Assembly: GCA_963799245.1 (NCBI GenBank)
Contig: CAWCWN010000003.1
Coordinates: forward strand, 1 to 64,000
DNA: 64,000 nucleotides
Direction of reading: 5' to 3'
Origin: CAWCWN01 sp963799245
Lineage (GTDB): Bacteria; Chloroflexota; Ktedonobacteria; Ktedonobacterales; Ktedonobacteraceae
Shown here: positions 36,549-46,474 of the stretch, one piece after another
How positions within the stretch are numbered: the first letter of the stretch is position 1
Layout of the letters: every line of letters begins with the position of its first letter
Made by a program: the position numbers and the translations under genes
The notes under the pieces: model-generated
The model's database searches: none
What the model saw: the letters and a program-made list of their open reading frames with translations, nothing else
Told to the model about the DNA's origin: nothing

Positions 36549-39500
36549 TCAGGCCATCTCGTATATGGTCACGCCAGCGCTGTGATAGGTCTCGCGCACG
36601 TAGCGGCCAAGCAATACAGTAAAGCGCTCTGTCACCTGCCGCCCATACACCTGTTGCTCAAGCGGCCCGACATAGATATAGCGCACGTGATATGAGCGCA
36701 GCAGGCTCAGCGCTAAACCCGCGTCAGGCGTTGTGTAGATGGTAGCGACATCGCTGACGCGCCCATCGGCCTGGCCTGCGTAGCGCTGTTCGCTGACATG
36801 GTCGGGCCAGCCGATGACATCGGGTAAGCCGGTATAGACCGAAACTCGATTATACCACTGGTAAGAGGCGTCGGAAGCGGCTGCTTCCAATATCACCGGC
36901 GAGCCGCTGACATGCTCATTCAGCCATGTGATGGCCTGTGCATCAGCGGGATACCAGGCGCGAGCGAAGGCAAAACCATCAAGCGTCGGCGTATAGCTTG
37001 CGCTCTGCACAGGCGGGGGACCATAGAGCTTTGCCCAGCCCAGGTGGTCGCCGATCCGAGAAGCCGTGCCAGCGGGCAGAAAAATTGAACAGGCGATGAC
37101 CAGTACGAGCAGGCACGCCACCCAGACACGCCTGACGATGCCTCGCAATCCATGCCACAGGCGCTGGACGGCCAGGGCGCCGCCAATGCCCAGACAGACC
37201 CACGCCTGTATAGAGAACTTGAAGACGGTGTTCATGCGATAGTACGCGCCACCATCCAGAAAGTCACGCACGTAGACCAGCTCCTGTCCAAGCAAGATGC
37301 ACAGCCCCAGGACAAGCAGCAGGTAGGTAAACTGCGCTGTAGCGTCAAAAGCGGGCACAGCGCGCCCCGTCTTGACGGCGGGCGTGAGATCACTACCTGC
37401 CGCTGGCGCCTTATATAGTACTCCTCCCGCCATCCTGCTCCACAACACGAAGAGGAAGACGGCCAGGCCAATCAGCGTGAAGAGCAGCGCTTTCAGGCCC
37501 AGCAGGGCCATGAAGGTGAGCGCAACGCCACACAACAGGAAACAGGCGGCGCTGCGCCGCGCTTCAATTGCCGTTTTGCCGCGTGTTGCCCACCAGCGAT
37601 ACAGCTCCAGGAGCAGGAAACTAAGGGCCAGAAATATCCACAGACCAAAGACGGTGAGAAAATCGCCCCAGCTCGTTCCCTGGCCGACGCTGCCCAATCC
37701 ATTTATAAAGAGCTGCTGATAAGAACTGTAGAATGGCAGATACAAGAGATAGCCAAGGCCGCACAGCAGGACGATGGTTAGCAGGCAAAAACCTGCCGCG
37801 GCGAACTTGTCACGCAGCCCACTCTCGCGCTTCTGCTGGAAGGTGCGCAGGAGCAATACAGCCGCCAGCACCAGGGCAGAGGTGGGCATGTCCCAGGGAT
37901 TGACACAGGCAAGCGTGCCAAAAACAAAAGCTGCGCAGAGGTAGAGAAGTATGCGCGCCAGGCCCCCATCGGCTACCTCTTCAAGCGCGGAGAGGAGCAG
38001 GGCCGCGGCAACGCCCAGCATAAGGACCGTAATCGGCAGATCCATAACATGGGGATGCAGGTCGGCAAAGAGGAAGCTCCAGAAAGGAAATTCGTTAATG
38101 GTAAAAGGGATGACGCGACTGCTCTGCCAGTAGTCAAAAGCAGGTACCGGCAAATGGCTCAATGTAGCCATCAACTGGCCTCTGAGTTGGACCAGGCCAT
38201 CCAGGTTACCGATACAAGCCACAAAATAGCCGGCAAGTAAGGCAATGGAGAAGCGGCGTGTCAGACTATAGACCAGCGAGACGGCGCCGCTGAAGGTCAG
38301 GGCAAAGAGCGTGGGAATGATAAGGTTAAAGGCGGTGGTGGGAACAATTGCGGTCAATTTGATGAGCGCTCCCCAGATGACATAGCTGTAATAGTAATAG
38401 TTGATGTAACCACCCGCAAACCAGGGATCGTAGGGCGGCATGTATGGGCTGCGCAGCACAGCGTTCAGGAAGGCCAGTTCCATCGGCTTCTCACCGCCGC
38501 GGTAGATATGCCAGAGATCGGGATTGAGCGCGCGAATGCCCACAAACAGGAGAAAGGTCAACGTAAAGATGCCCTCTTCTAAGAGCAGCAGCCGCCAGTG
38601 CTGGCGCAGAAATGTAGAGAACGCCCGTCTTTGCCAGGCGAACAGGCCAAGCGAGCAGATCAACAGGCCGCCTATGACCAGGAAAAGCGAGAGGCAACTA
38701 AAGGCAAGCAGGTGCAGGCTGGCAAGTAACCAGGCAAAATAGGCCAGCAAAAGAATACCCAGCAGCTTGCTAAAGATATAGCCGCGGTCCCGCAGCCCGC
38801 GCAGAGCCAGGCCGACAACAGGGTAGACAAGCAGGCCTAAAACGAATAGCGTGAGCCACCAGAAGAGAACTGGCTGGGAATTGGTAATACTTTGCGCGGG
38901 GAACTGGCTAGCAAAGGCAGGAGATGACTGGTCAGCGGCAATTTGTCGCGGCGTCAGGAGCAGCGAGCGCTGCGCGCCCGCAAGGCCCGCCGGCGGGGGC
39001 AACTGCACACCCGCCAGTAATTTTTGCAGCAGCTGGGCTGATGTATAGGGATATGGATTGTCGCGTACAAAAATCTTTACCGTGGGATGATCGAACACAG
39101 AGTAACTCTCATCGGCATTGCTATCGTCAAGCGTTATGCCGAAGAGGTTGGGATGGTTCTCAAAGCGCGCAGCCAGGTGGAAGCCCAGCTGTCCGCTAAA
39201 AAGTAGCTGGTAGTAGTGAATGGTCAGAGGATAGCGCAGTGGTAAGCGCGGGATGGATTTATCAAGGCGATCGGTGGCCATGGTGATGGCATCGATCGTC
39301 GGTAACAGGCTGGAGAGCTGCTGCGCCTTCGCGGTTGTATCGTCCCCGTAGAGGTCTAAGCCCGTCTGCGCCTGGCCATTTGCGCCGGGATAGGTAGCCT
39401 GTGTATAGATGCTGGGAAGGTTGCTCCCAACCTGTACAGGCAACGCATCGTCCCATTGTTCATAGGTCAAGACGCTGCCCGGCTTGATATGGCTATATAT

Positions 39501-40790
39501 CCATTGCGATGCCTGAACGCGCGTATTGGGTCGGCTATAGACATTCAGCAAGGCCAGGCCCTGAAACATGGTCCCGGCCACTACCAGCAGGATCGCAAGA
39601 TAGGGCAGAGCAGCCAGTATTCTGCGCGCATAACCTGTATACGAACTGCCCTGCCGGGCCCGCAGCCTGCGAACGCATGCCACCAGGAAGGCCGCGGCCA
39701 TTAAGGTCAAGAAGGGATAAATGGGCAACATATACCGCATGAATTTGACGTAGAAGCTGCCGGTGACCGCGGCATACACCAGCACCCAGCTTACCACCAC
39801 CATCCACAGGCCGGCATTGCGGCGCCAGATGCGCCACAGTATCCAGAGCATTCCACACAGGGCCGCTGCCCCGAGCAGCACACCCAGTCCCCACAGGAAC
39901 ATATTTTGCAGTTCATACACATACGGTGTTGTACCCGCGAACTGGCGCACATAAGGCAGATCGAGTATTCCTCGCGCCAGGTCGCTCTGCTGGTTCACCT
40001 GCGCAACAAAATCCGGCAGGTCGAGTAGAGCATACGGCATGGCTATCAGAAACATCAGCCAGCTAGTACAGGCCGCCAGCAGCAAGGTAGTCAGGCCTGA
40101 GGAGGCGCCATACTTGTACCAGCGCATCGCCACGGCCGCCAGCAAGGGGATTATCAGGGGGGCGGCGCTAAATTTAGTAGCCATTGCCAGGCCATAGGCG
40201 AGGCCTGCGACCAGCGACCAGCGTATGGGGGCAGAGGTCTTAACCAGCGCCACGCATGCCAGCACCGTCAGGGTGACGAAGAAGAGAAGCTGTGTATCAA
40301 CGGCATAAAAGTGTGATAGCTGCAGCTGGAAAGGAGTGAATGTGACAAGTGCGGCCGCAAGCCAGGCCACCACCCAGGCCTGGTTACGCCCCGCGGTCTT
40401 GCTCTCAACCAGCAATAAACCCAGCCAGCCCGTCAAAAGTATGGTACCGCTATCAAAAAGAGCCGAGAGGGTGCGTCCAACCAGCGTCAGTCCTGGCAAG
40501 GGGGCCAGGTCCGGCCAGAAGTGAGCCAGAATAGCGCCCAGGCCCGCCAGCAGGTAGAGTGGGAAAGAGCCATAGGCAAAGAAATGCGGGTTAAGAGGCG
40601 AATGCAGCGGGTCGAAAAACTGCGCCACGCTGCCAGGCCATGACAGGGCCATAACCACAAAGAGAATCTGACGTTCGTCAGGATGGAAATTATTGCCCTG
40701 ATCCCAATTTAAAGCGTAGAGGCGCAAAGCTAGACCAAGGACTGCCAGGCCAACCAGAGCCAGCACACGCCAGCTAACCCTCTTTTTCAC
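36549..40790 (-). CDS. Giant fusion: GT39-like plus YYY domain
   Basis: A 1413-residue membrane protein with about 30 spans. The N-terminal ~620 residues resemble dolichyl/undecaprenyl-phosphate sugar transferases of the GT39/PMT type: GNNFHPDERQILFV with the Asp-Glu pair in the first outer loop, then TFTPFQLQLSHFYAVDTQLLFF and a periplasmic domain. Residues ~650-1413 repeat the YYY domain: GGYINYYYYSYVIWGALIKL, NEFPFWSFLFADLHPHVMDLP, NPWDMPTSALVLAAVLLLR, YYRMNTVFKFSIQAWVCLG, and HVRYIYVGPLEQ near the end. The neighbour at 34037-36469 has only the second part. The pair likely builds or modifies a cell-surface glycan. Confidence 0.88.
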   Translation of the reverse strand: MKKRVSWRVLALVGLAVLGLALRLYALNWDQGNNFHPDERQILFVVMALSWPGSVAQFFDPLHSPLNPHFFAYGSFPLYLLAGLGAILAHFWPDLAPLPGLTLVGRTLSALFDSGTILLTGWLGLLLVESKTAGRNQAWVVAWLAAALVTFTPFQLQLSHFYAVDTQLLFFVTLTVLACVALVKTSAPIRWSLVAGLAYGLAMATKFSAAPLIIPLLAAVAMRWYKYGASSGLTTLLLAACTSWLMFLIAMPYALLDLPDFVAQVNQQSDLARGILDLPYVRQFAGTTPYVYELQNMFLWGLGVLLGAAALCGMLWILWRIWRRNAGLWMVVVSWVLVYAAVTGSFYVKFMRYMLPIYPFLTLMAAAFLVACVRRLRARQGSSYTGYARRILAALPYLAILLVVAGTMFQGLALLNVYSRPNTRVQASQWIYSHIKPGSVLTYEQWDDALPVQVGSNLPSIYTQATYPGANGQAQTGLDLYGDDTTAKAQQLSSLLPTIDAITMATDRLDKSIPRLPLRYPLTIHYYQLLFSGQLGFHLAARFENHPNLFGITLDDSNADESYSVFDHPTVKIFVRDNPYPYTSAQLLQKLLAGVQLPPPAGLAGAQRSLLLTPRQIAADQSSPAFASQFPAQSITNSQPVLFWWLTLFVLGLLVYPVVGLALRGLRDRGYIFSKLLGILLLAYFAWLLASLHLLAFSCLSLFLVIGGLLICSLGLFAWQRRAFSTFLRQHWRLLLLEEGIFTLTFLLFVGIRALNPDLWHIYRGGEKPMELAFLNAVLRSPYMPPYDPWFAGGYINYYYYSYVIWGALIKLTAIVPTTAFNLIIPTLFALTFSGAVSLVYSLTRRFSIALLAGYFVACIGNLDGLVQLRGQLMATLSHLPVPAFDYWQSSRVIPFTINEFPFWSFLFADLHPHVMDLPITVLMLGVAAALLLSALEEVADGGLARILLYLCAAFVFGTLACVNPWDMPTSALVLAAVLLLRTFQQKRESGLRDKFAAAGFCLLTIVLLCGLGYLLYLPFYSSYQQLFINGLGSVGQGTSWGDFLTVFGLWIFLALSFLLLELYRWWATRGKTAIEARRSAACFLLCGVALTFMALLGLKALLFTLIGLAVFLFVLWSRMAGGVLYKAPAAGSDLTPAVKTGRAVPAFDATAQFTYLLLVLGLCILLGQELVYVRDFLDGGAYYRMNTVFKFSIQAWVCLGIGGALAVQRLWHGLRGIVRRVWVACLLVLVIACSIFLPAGTASRIGDHLGWAKLYGPPPVQSASYTPTLDGFAFARAWYPADAQAITWLNEHVSGSPVILEAAASDASYQWYNRVSVYTGLPDVIGWPDHVSEQRYAGQADGRVSDVATIYTTPDAGLALSLLRSYHVRYIYVGPLEQQVYGRQVTERFTVLLGRYVRETYHSAGVTIYEMA

Positions 40791-40973
40791 TTGAGTCTCG
40801 ATCTCTTCCTCCCTCGATCTACACAGAGGGACCGTTCTCTCCTACCAGAATGGGCAACTGCCATCTAGTATAGGGAGTATGCCAGGTCAGGTCAAGAGGT
40901 ACTAACTGAGGCGCAGGGCGATGTAAAAGTCGCCCTGTTTGTTGTGCAAGTTGGCCAGCTTGCGCAGCGGAGG

Positions 40974-43445
40974 TCAGGCTGCCGGCCTCTCTTTGCTGGA
41001 TTTCGTGGCTTCAGGCTTCGCCAGCAGGTGTCCATCGGCGACAGACACGACGATTGTATCTCCGGGTGAGTAAGCCGCTTGCAGAAGCGACTCGGCAAGC
41101 ATATCGTCGAGCAGGCTCTGCACCGTGCGTCGCAGGGCGCGCGCGCCATAGGCAGGATCGTAGCCATGCCTGGCAAGGAGGCTGCGGGCCTCATCGCTTA
41201 CCTGTAAGGTGATCGCTTGCTCCTGCATGCGCTGCTGCGTCTCTCCGATCAGCAGGTCTACGATCGCGCGTACGTGAGCCGGCTCCAGGTTATGGAAAGG
41301 CACAATCTCATCGATGCGATTAAGTAATTCTGGTTTAAACACTTCTTTGAGCAGGGGCAGCGCCCGGTAATAGACCTGCTCGCTCGCCTCTGCCTGTCGT
41401 TCCTGGGCGGTGCTTGTAAAGGCTAGTGCGCGCCGGCCGAGCAGAGACGTGCCAATATTTGAGGCAAGGATAATGAGGGTGGATGTGAAGTCTACCCTCT
41501 TGCCATGGGCGTCGGTGAGGCAGCCATCATCCAGGATCTGCAGCAGGAGATCAAACACCCTGGGATGGGCCTTTTCGACCTCGTCGAATAGGATCACGCT
41601 GTAGGGACGCCGGTATACCGCTTCAGTCAATTGACCCGCCTGTTCGTAGCCTGCGTATCCAGGAGGGGCGCCTACCAGGCGCGCAATATGATGCATCTCC
41701 ATAAATTCAGACATATCCAGCTTAATGAGCGCGCTCTCATCCCCAAAGAGCGTCGCCGCCAGGATACGCGCTAGCATTGTCTTTCCAACGCCTGTGGGGC
41801 CCACAAAGATGAATGAGCCGATCGGGCGATGGGTATCCCGGACATTCGCACGTGAACGACGCAGCGCGCGTGCAACCGCCTGTACTGCCGCATGTTGCCC
41901 AATTACGCGCCGGTGCAATGTCTCCTCCAGGTTTAACAGGCGCTCGGCCTCCTCTGTGGCAAGCGCCAGCAGTGGAAGTCCTGTTTTCTCTGCCACGACC
42001 TGAGCTATCTCCTGCTCGCCAACCAGCGGGCAATGCCGTCCCTGGGCGGTCAACCACTGCTGCTCAAGTTCACTTAATTGCTGGCGCAGGCAAATCTCTT
42101 TATTGCGCTGCCTGGAAGCTGTAACAAAATCGCGTCGATCAATGGCACACTCCTTTGACTTGCGCACCGCAGTGACCTCATCGCGCAATTTTCGCACACC
42201 TTCAGGCATGCTAGAAGACTGGACCACCAGGCGAGCCGCAGCCTCATCAAGCAGATCAATGGCTTTATCGGGCTGAGAGCGATTCTGGATATAGCGCGAC
42301 GACAGCTGCACGGCCGCCAGCAGGGCCTCATCAGAAATTGTTACTTTGTGAAACTCGGCGTAGCGCGCGCGCAGACCACGCAGCATTTCCAGCGTCTCCA
42401 CCGCCGTCGCCTCGGGTATATATACCGGTTGAAAGCGGCGCTCTAAAGCGGGATCGGCTTCAATCCACCTGCGATATTCCTCGCTCGTCGTTGCGCCAAT
42501 GCAGCGGATCTCACCACGTGCTAGCAGCGGCTTAAAGAGATTGGCGGCATCAATTGATCCTTCGGCTCCGCCGGTCTGCGCCAGTGTATGCACTTCATCG
42601 ATGAAAAGAATAATGCTGCGGGCAGAGACAATTTCCTGGATGATGCGCTTCAACTGCTCCTCAAAATCACCTCGAAACCTGGTATTTACGGGCAGCAAGC
42701 CCATGTCCAACGCGACCACGCGACAATTCTGTAGATCTTGTGCGACGCGCTCTTGAATAATGCGCAGCGCCAATGCTTCCACAATAGCCGTTTTACCCAC
42801 ACCTGCATGGCCTAAGAGTACCGGATTATTCTTTGAGCGCCGCGCTAATATCTGCATCGTCCGCTCCAGTTCTATCTCACGGCCAATCACCGGATCAAGT
42901 TCGCCCGCCAGGGCGGCCAGCGTCAGGTCGCGGCTCACCTGATTGAGCACGGGCGTCTCCTCGTACCCTGCGGCGTAACGACTACGAAGCAGTATCCGTG
43001 TACGCCCATCTTTGAGCAGCAGGTCACACTGCTGGCGCAGCGCGTTATACTTGACGCCAAAGCTCTCCAATACTCCCGCCATTACACTGCCTGGCTCACC
43101 GAAGAGGCCCAACAGCAAATGTTCGATCCCGATCTGTTCTTCGTGGTCCGCGGCGGTTTCTCGTTCGGCGTTCACCAGCACAGCCCGCACCTCCGGGCCC
43201 ATGGTTGGCCCGCTCGTATATGCCCTGTTGCCACGCCCCACCACAAACTCAACCGCATGCACGACATACAGGGTATTTACGTGAAAAGAGGCAAACAGGC
43301 TCTCAATAAGCGGATCACCCAGCTTGAGGATACCGAGCAAAAGATGCTCGGTGCCAACGATTTTATGCTGCAAGCGCCGGGCTTCCGTGCGTGCATAGAC
43401 AAGAGCCAGGCGTGCTTCTTTTGTGTAACGGTTTGACCTGCTCAT
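40974..43445 (-). CDS. clpC: ClpC-type AAA+ unfoldase
   Basis: An 823-residue Hsp100 chaperone. It has two N-terminal Clp repeats (residues ~15-145: GTEHLLLGILKLGD and GIEHLLLGLFGEPG), a first ATPase domain with Walker A GHAGVGKT (212-219) and Walker B IILFIDEVHTL, a short UVR-like middle helix pair (DRRDFVTASRQRNKEI), and a second ATPase domain with GPTGVGKT and VILFDEVEKAH. The compact middle domain marks it as ClpC, not ClpB. It should feed substrates to ClpP; no clpP or mcsAB gene lies nearby. The C-terminal tail is short (KPEATKSSKERPAA). Confidence 0.93.
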   Translation of the reverse strand: MSRSNRYTKEARLALVYARTEARRLQHKIVGTEHLLLGILKLGDPLIESLFASFHVNTLYVVHAVEFVVGRGNRAYTSGPTMGPEVRAVLVNAERETAADHEEQIGIEHLLLGLFGEPGSVMAGVLESFGVKYNALRQQCDLLLKDGRTRILLRSRYAAGYEETPVLNQVSRDLTLAALAGELDPVIGREIELERTMQILARRSKNNPVLLGHAGVGKTAIVEALALRIIQERVAQDLQNCRVVALDMGLLPVNTRFRGDFEEQLKRIIQEIVSARSIILFIDEVHTLAQTGGAEGSIDAANLFKPLLARGEIRCIGATTSEEYRRWIEADPALERRFQPVYIPEATAVETLEMLRGLRARYAEFHKVTISDEALLAAVQLSSRYIQNRSQPDKAIDLLDEAAARLVVQSSSMPEGVRKLRDEVTAVRKSKECAIDRRDFVTASRQRNKEICLRQQLSELEQQWLTAQGRHCPLVGEQEIAQVVAEKTGLPLLALATEEAERLLNLEETLHRRVIGQHAAVQAVARALRRSRANVRDTHRPIGSFIFVGPTGVGKTMLARILAATLFGDESALIKLDMSEFMEMHHIARLVGAPPGYAGYEQAGQLTEAVYRRPYSVILFDEVEKAHPRVFDLLLQILDDGCLTDAHGKRVDFTSTLIILASNIGTSLLGRRALAFTSTAQERQAEASEQVYYRALPLLKEVFKPELLNRIDEIVPFHNLEPAHVRAIVDLLIGETQQRMQEQAITLQVSDEARSLLARHGYDPAYGARALRRTVQSLLDDMLAESLLQAAYSPGDTIVVSVADGHLLAKPEATKSSKERPAA

Positions 43446-43708
43446 TGCAGTACTCCTCCCCCTCAGGAACTTCTCAACAGCTAGCTACCCTCCCGCTATC
43501 ACTCTATGATCTTCATACACTACATATTCGGGCCGGGGCTTTTTTTGGGCAGGTAAAAGGGACGAAAGGGCAGAAATGAAAGAAAATAGTCCCCAGTTTT
43601 TTCAACTGCTCGTCTTACGCTAATGGTTTTTCGCCAGTGGTTGTGATATTGCTGTGCTACAGGCGAAAAATAAACGCAAGAGTTTGAAAATTCATGCTAG
43701 GAGAGCGT

Positions 43709-44066
43709 ATGAGTATTCCAGCATCTGGCACAGTGGCATTAGTTGGCGCGGGCGAATATCTACCACTGCTTGCAGCGGTAGATAAGCTACTGCTTGAGCG
43801 CGTACACGGCATCCCACGTGTGGTCGTACTACCAACAGCCGCGGCCCCGGATGGTACGGCCGTAGCCGAACGTTGGGCGGAGATGGGCGTCAAACATTTT
43901 TCTCAGCTGGAGGTGCACGCCGAGGCAGTGATGTTGCTTACGCGCAGGGATGCCGGGCATGCTGGACTTACCGCCCAGATTGCCGCGGCTAACTTCATCT
44001 ATCTCTCAGGAGGCAAGCCGCGCTATTTGCTCGAGGTCCTGCAGGGCACAACTGCCTGGCAGTCAA
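43709..44066 (+). pseudogene. Peptidase S51 (cyanophycinase-like) N-terminal fragment
   Basis: The start has GGAGAGCG before ATG 43709. The visible part, SGTVALVGAGEYLPLLAAVDKLL, PRVVVLPTAAAPDGT, and NFIYLSGGKPRYLLEVLQGTTAW, matches the first ~120 residues of S51-family peptidases. Homology ends after GTTAW, exactly before the region that would carry the catalytic Ser (GCSAGA). The open frame runs on to 44329 with low-complexity, Ser/Arg-rich nonsense. The sequence changes character at an imperfect hairpin (44074-44105). Confidence 0.8.
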
Positions 44067-44461
44067 AAGAGAGAGGCGGCGCTTCTATCACTAGAAGTGC
44101 CGCCTTCCGCAGTTCACTAGAGAATCAGTCTCCCCGGCAAGCTCGATTTCCTCCCCACCGCTCAACCCCGGAGCTTACATACTGGGATGCTGACTACAGG
44201 CACACTAAAGAACACACGCGGAATTGTGATCGGGGAGCAGCGAGAATTACGTCATCTTCCTCTCACGTCCCCTCTGCCACATTTCACCTTCGGAAGACTC
44301 ATTCCCGCCTCAACTCCCTCACACAGTAATTCTACACCTCCCCACCAAATTTACCTTGTATGTGCTCATGCAAGCTTAAAACCCTCCTGCTGCATTTTAT
44401 ATTTCCGCTCCGTTCCTCTACGTTAGCTGGCAGCCCCAGCTGCTGCATGCAGAGCAGAGAT
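44067..44461. other. Region with no recognisable gene
   Basis: About 395 bases between the broken S51 gene and the flippase gene. It contains a hairpin at 44074-44105 (13-bp stem with one G-U, loop ATCACT). On the minus strand the hairpin is followed by CTCTCTTTTG and may terminate the flippase transcript. I see no other structure. Confidence 0.5.
44074..44105 (-). terminator. Possible terminator of the flippase-like gene
   Basis: AGGCGGCGCTTCT and AGAAGTGCCGCCT form a 13-bp stem with one G-U around ATCACT. On the minus strand CTCTCTTTTG follows. It lies about 360 bp beyond the stop codon at 44462, so the assignment is tentative. Confidence 0.4.
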
Positions 44462-45655
44462 TCAAGATACGGCAACTTGTGGCGATTTTGTCCTGTAGCC
44501 CATGGCAAGAAAGAGGATGCCACCCAGGCCGCCAAAGAAGAGGCGCTGTATATCCATTAAGAGCACGACCGCCAATGCTATTGCTGAGGATACATAAATC
44601 GTCGAATAGAGATAGACCACCAGGTTTTCTCGCACCCCAAAACCACTGATTGAGATGGGCAGGGCGCCTACTATCCCCACGAAAGGAACCGCGATCAAAT
44701 AGAATGTAAACGGGACGTGCAAATTCAGGGCGATTGCGTACTCGTAGTAGTTCAGGCAGTTTGTGATCCAGAACAGGATACCAAATATGACGGCCTCGAT
44801 CATGGTACGCGGCCTCGCCATCGATCTGCTCATCGAAGTTCCCGTCTCAAGCACTTTCGCTACCAGTTTATTCTTCGCCCAGGCCCCCTCTAAGAGCCTG
44901 CGCGGCAGCCTTGGCAAAAATGCCGCCAGAACCATCATCCCACCGATAGCTATGACAAAGAAGATGCTGAGCAAGAGAAAGCGCTTTATCAACTCATGTT
45001 CAAACTGCTCATGCAGGAAAATCAGGGTGGGCAGGGCGATGAGCAGCATCCCTATAAAGCCAGTGATGCGGCTCATGAGTACGGTGCTGGCCGAACCCGT
45101 CATGTCCCCGGAGTCGCGCCCTACATAAAACGCCTTCACAGCATCTCCCCCCATGCTGGTCGGCAGAAAATGACTGAAGGCTACCCCTATCAGGTAAAGA
45201 CTCGTCAGACGCGCGAGGTCCGCCTCTATCTTCTCCGCCAGAACAAGCCTGTGCCAGAGAAATGCACTGAAGATCACGCCTAATGTTCCCAGGCAGAGGC
45301 CAATCAACAATTCTGTATATTTAATGTGCGCGAGGAGCGAGAGGAAAGAGGGCCAGGAGATCTCCCTGAAGAGGAGGAAGAAGAGTAGAAGGGTTACCCC
45401 CGCACGAACGATGAATGCAATCCTGGTGCTCACTGTCTTTGTTTTACTGCCCGGCCGGTCCTGGCTACTCATCTGCTTGCCATCACCTGCCTCTGGCGCA
45501 GGCATCACAGGCGCTATAATCCCTGCGCCGTTCACCTCAAGGGATGCCTCTACTGCTTGAGGGCTCTGAGAGGAAGGGTTTTCCCCTAGATTCTGTGAAA
45601 GTAGCATGCCCTCAGGGGCTATGTTACCCGTGGTCGATCGTGTGATGTCCCGCAT
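44462..45655 (-). CDS. Flippase-like LPG_synthase_TM (UPF0104) protein
   Basis: A 397-residue protein: about 70 hydrophilic N-terminal residues, then 8 or more spans. It belongs to the lysylphosphatidylglycerol synthase transmembrane-region family (YbhN/AglD-like): GVTLLLFFLLFREISWPSFLSLL, ALFSHFLPTSMGGDAVKAFYV with the diagnostic PTSxGGD-AVK pattern, and PISISGFGVRENLVVYLY. Family members move or modify lipid-linked substrates. The aminoacyl-transferase domain of MprF is absent. No neighbour is obviously linked. Confidence 0.88.
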   Translation of the reverse strand: MRDITRSTTGNIAPEGMLLSQNLGENPSSQSPQAVEASLEVNGAGIIAPVMPAPEAGDGKQMSSQDRPGSKTKTVSTRIAFIVRAGVTLLLFFLLFREISWPSFLSLLAHIKYTELLIGLCLGTLGVIFSAFLWHRLVLAEKIEADLARLTSLYLIGVAFSHFLPTSMGGDAVKAFYVGRDSGDMTGSASTVLMSRITGFIGMLLIALPTLIFLHEQFEHELIKRFLLLSIFFVIAIGGMMVLAAFLPRLPRRLLEGAWAKNKLVAKVLETGTSMSRSMARPRTMIEAVIFGILFWITNCLNYYEYAIALNLHVPFTFYLIAVPFVGIVGALPISISGFGVRENLVVYLYSTIYVSSAIALAVVLLMDIQRLFFGGLGGILFLAMGYRTKSPQVAVS

Positions 45656-45894
45656 ACACTACTCCATTTTGCAACTTCCAGACATCTTGATTTGAGAGAG
45701 CCGTGTTTATCAGGAGCTGACCATCCATGTCAGTACTCCAGCTATCCCTGCTGCTATTATAGCCCTGGCGTAAAATACGGGGAGAAGAGGGCCCTGGTGT
45801 ATTTCCCGTGAAAAGGCCATAGCATAGAGAGGAGGTGAAAAGCCGGGTAGATGGCGAGGAAAGCATCATTGAAGCTAAACAGAGTCAAAAAAGC

Positions 45895-45966
45895 GACGGT
45901 GAGAGGATTCGAACCTCCGGCCTTCTCCTCCGCAGGGAGACGCTCTATCCACTGAGCTACACCGTC
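45895..45966 (-). tRNA. tRNA-Arg(GCG)
   Basis: On the minus strand a complete 72-nt cloverleaf forms: acceptor GACGGTG/CACCGTC, D-arm GCTC..GAGC, anticodon stem TCTCC/GGAGA around CTGCGGA (anticodon GCG, reading CGC and CGU), and T-arm GGAGG-TTCGAAT-CCTCT with one G-U. CCA is not encoded. A T-run (GCTTTTTT) follows. The promoter at 46060-46088 gives a leader of about 90 nt. A GCG anticodon is uncommon because most bacteria use ACG modified to ICG. Confidence 0.93.
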
Positions 45967-46059
45967 AAAAAGACTTGTAGAGCGATCACTGCTTTGGAAG
46001 TTCCTTCTCCCTCACAACATATCGCTCTAGCACCACATTTCTGTGGCTCTATGCCGAGG

Positions 46060-46088
46060 ATTATAGCACCGTACTCCAGCCTTGTCAA
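46060..46088 (-). promoter_or_regulatory. Perfect consensus sigma-70 promoter for tRNA-Arg
   Basis: On the minus strand TTGACA (46083-46088), exactly 17 bp, then TATAAT (46060-46065). Both hexamers are perfect. Transcription would start near 46053 and read into the tRNA at 45966. Confidence 0.9.
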
Positions 46089-46288
46089 TAGCGTATGCAA
46101 GCCCGGAACACGCATTGCCAGGCGCTTCAGCACCTGAGCTGCCATCACTGGAGCCTCAAGCGCCCCAAAAACCGCAGCGCAGGCAGCGCCGTTGCTGGGT
46201 CAGAGTTGTCATTCCCGTTGTGCTCGTGCTGCTTGTACTCGCTGGCGGAGGCCTGGGCAGCGCACAAAGCTGCCATGTGAACGGTTGA
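46082..46288 (+). pseudogene. Possible fragment of a single-span protein
   Basis: A 68-codon frame from a TTG: Pro-rich, then RRQRRCWVRVV and a span (IPVVLVLLVLAGGGLG) that ends a few residues later. It overlaps the tRNA promoter and has no ribosome-binding site. It may be a remnant of a secreted protein or chance. Apart from it and the promoter, the 508-bp interval 45967-46474 holds nothing I can support. Confidence 0.25.
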
Positions 46289-46474
46289 AAAAATGCAGGT
46301 GACGAGCTGATTTATCCTACTTGCTTTTTTCCCACATCTCCGCTACACTTCTCTAAGTGTTAGTGTATATATTACGCTTTCTGCGAGATGGTGCTCGTCG
46401 TCCGGGAACGCGCGGGATTGATTTTCGTGGTACAGTGATACAAAGCATACAAACGTTCATCAAGGAGGTGCAGC

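Noticed and set aside
43709..44329. Intact 200-residue S51 peptidase
   Set aside because: Homology stops at about 44066, before the catalytic serine; the remaining frame is low-complexity nonsense.
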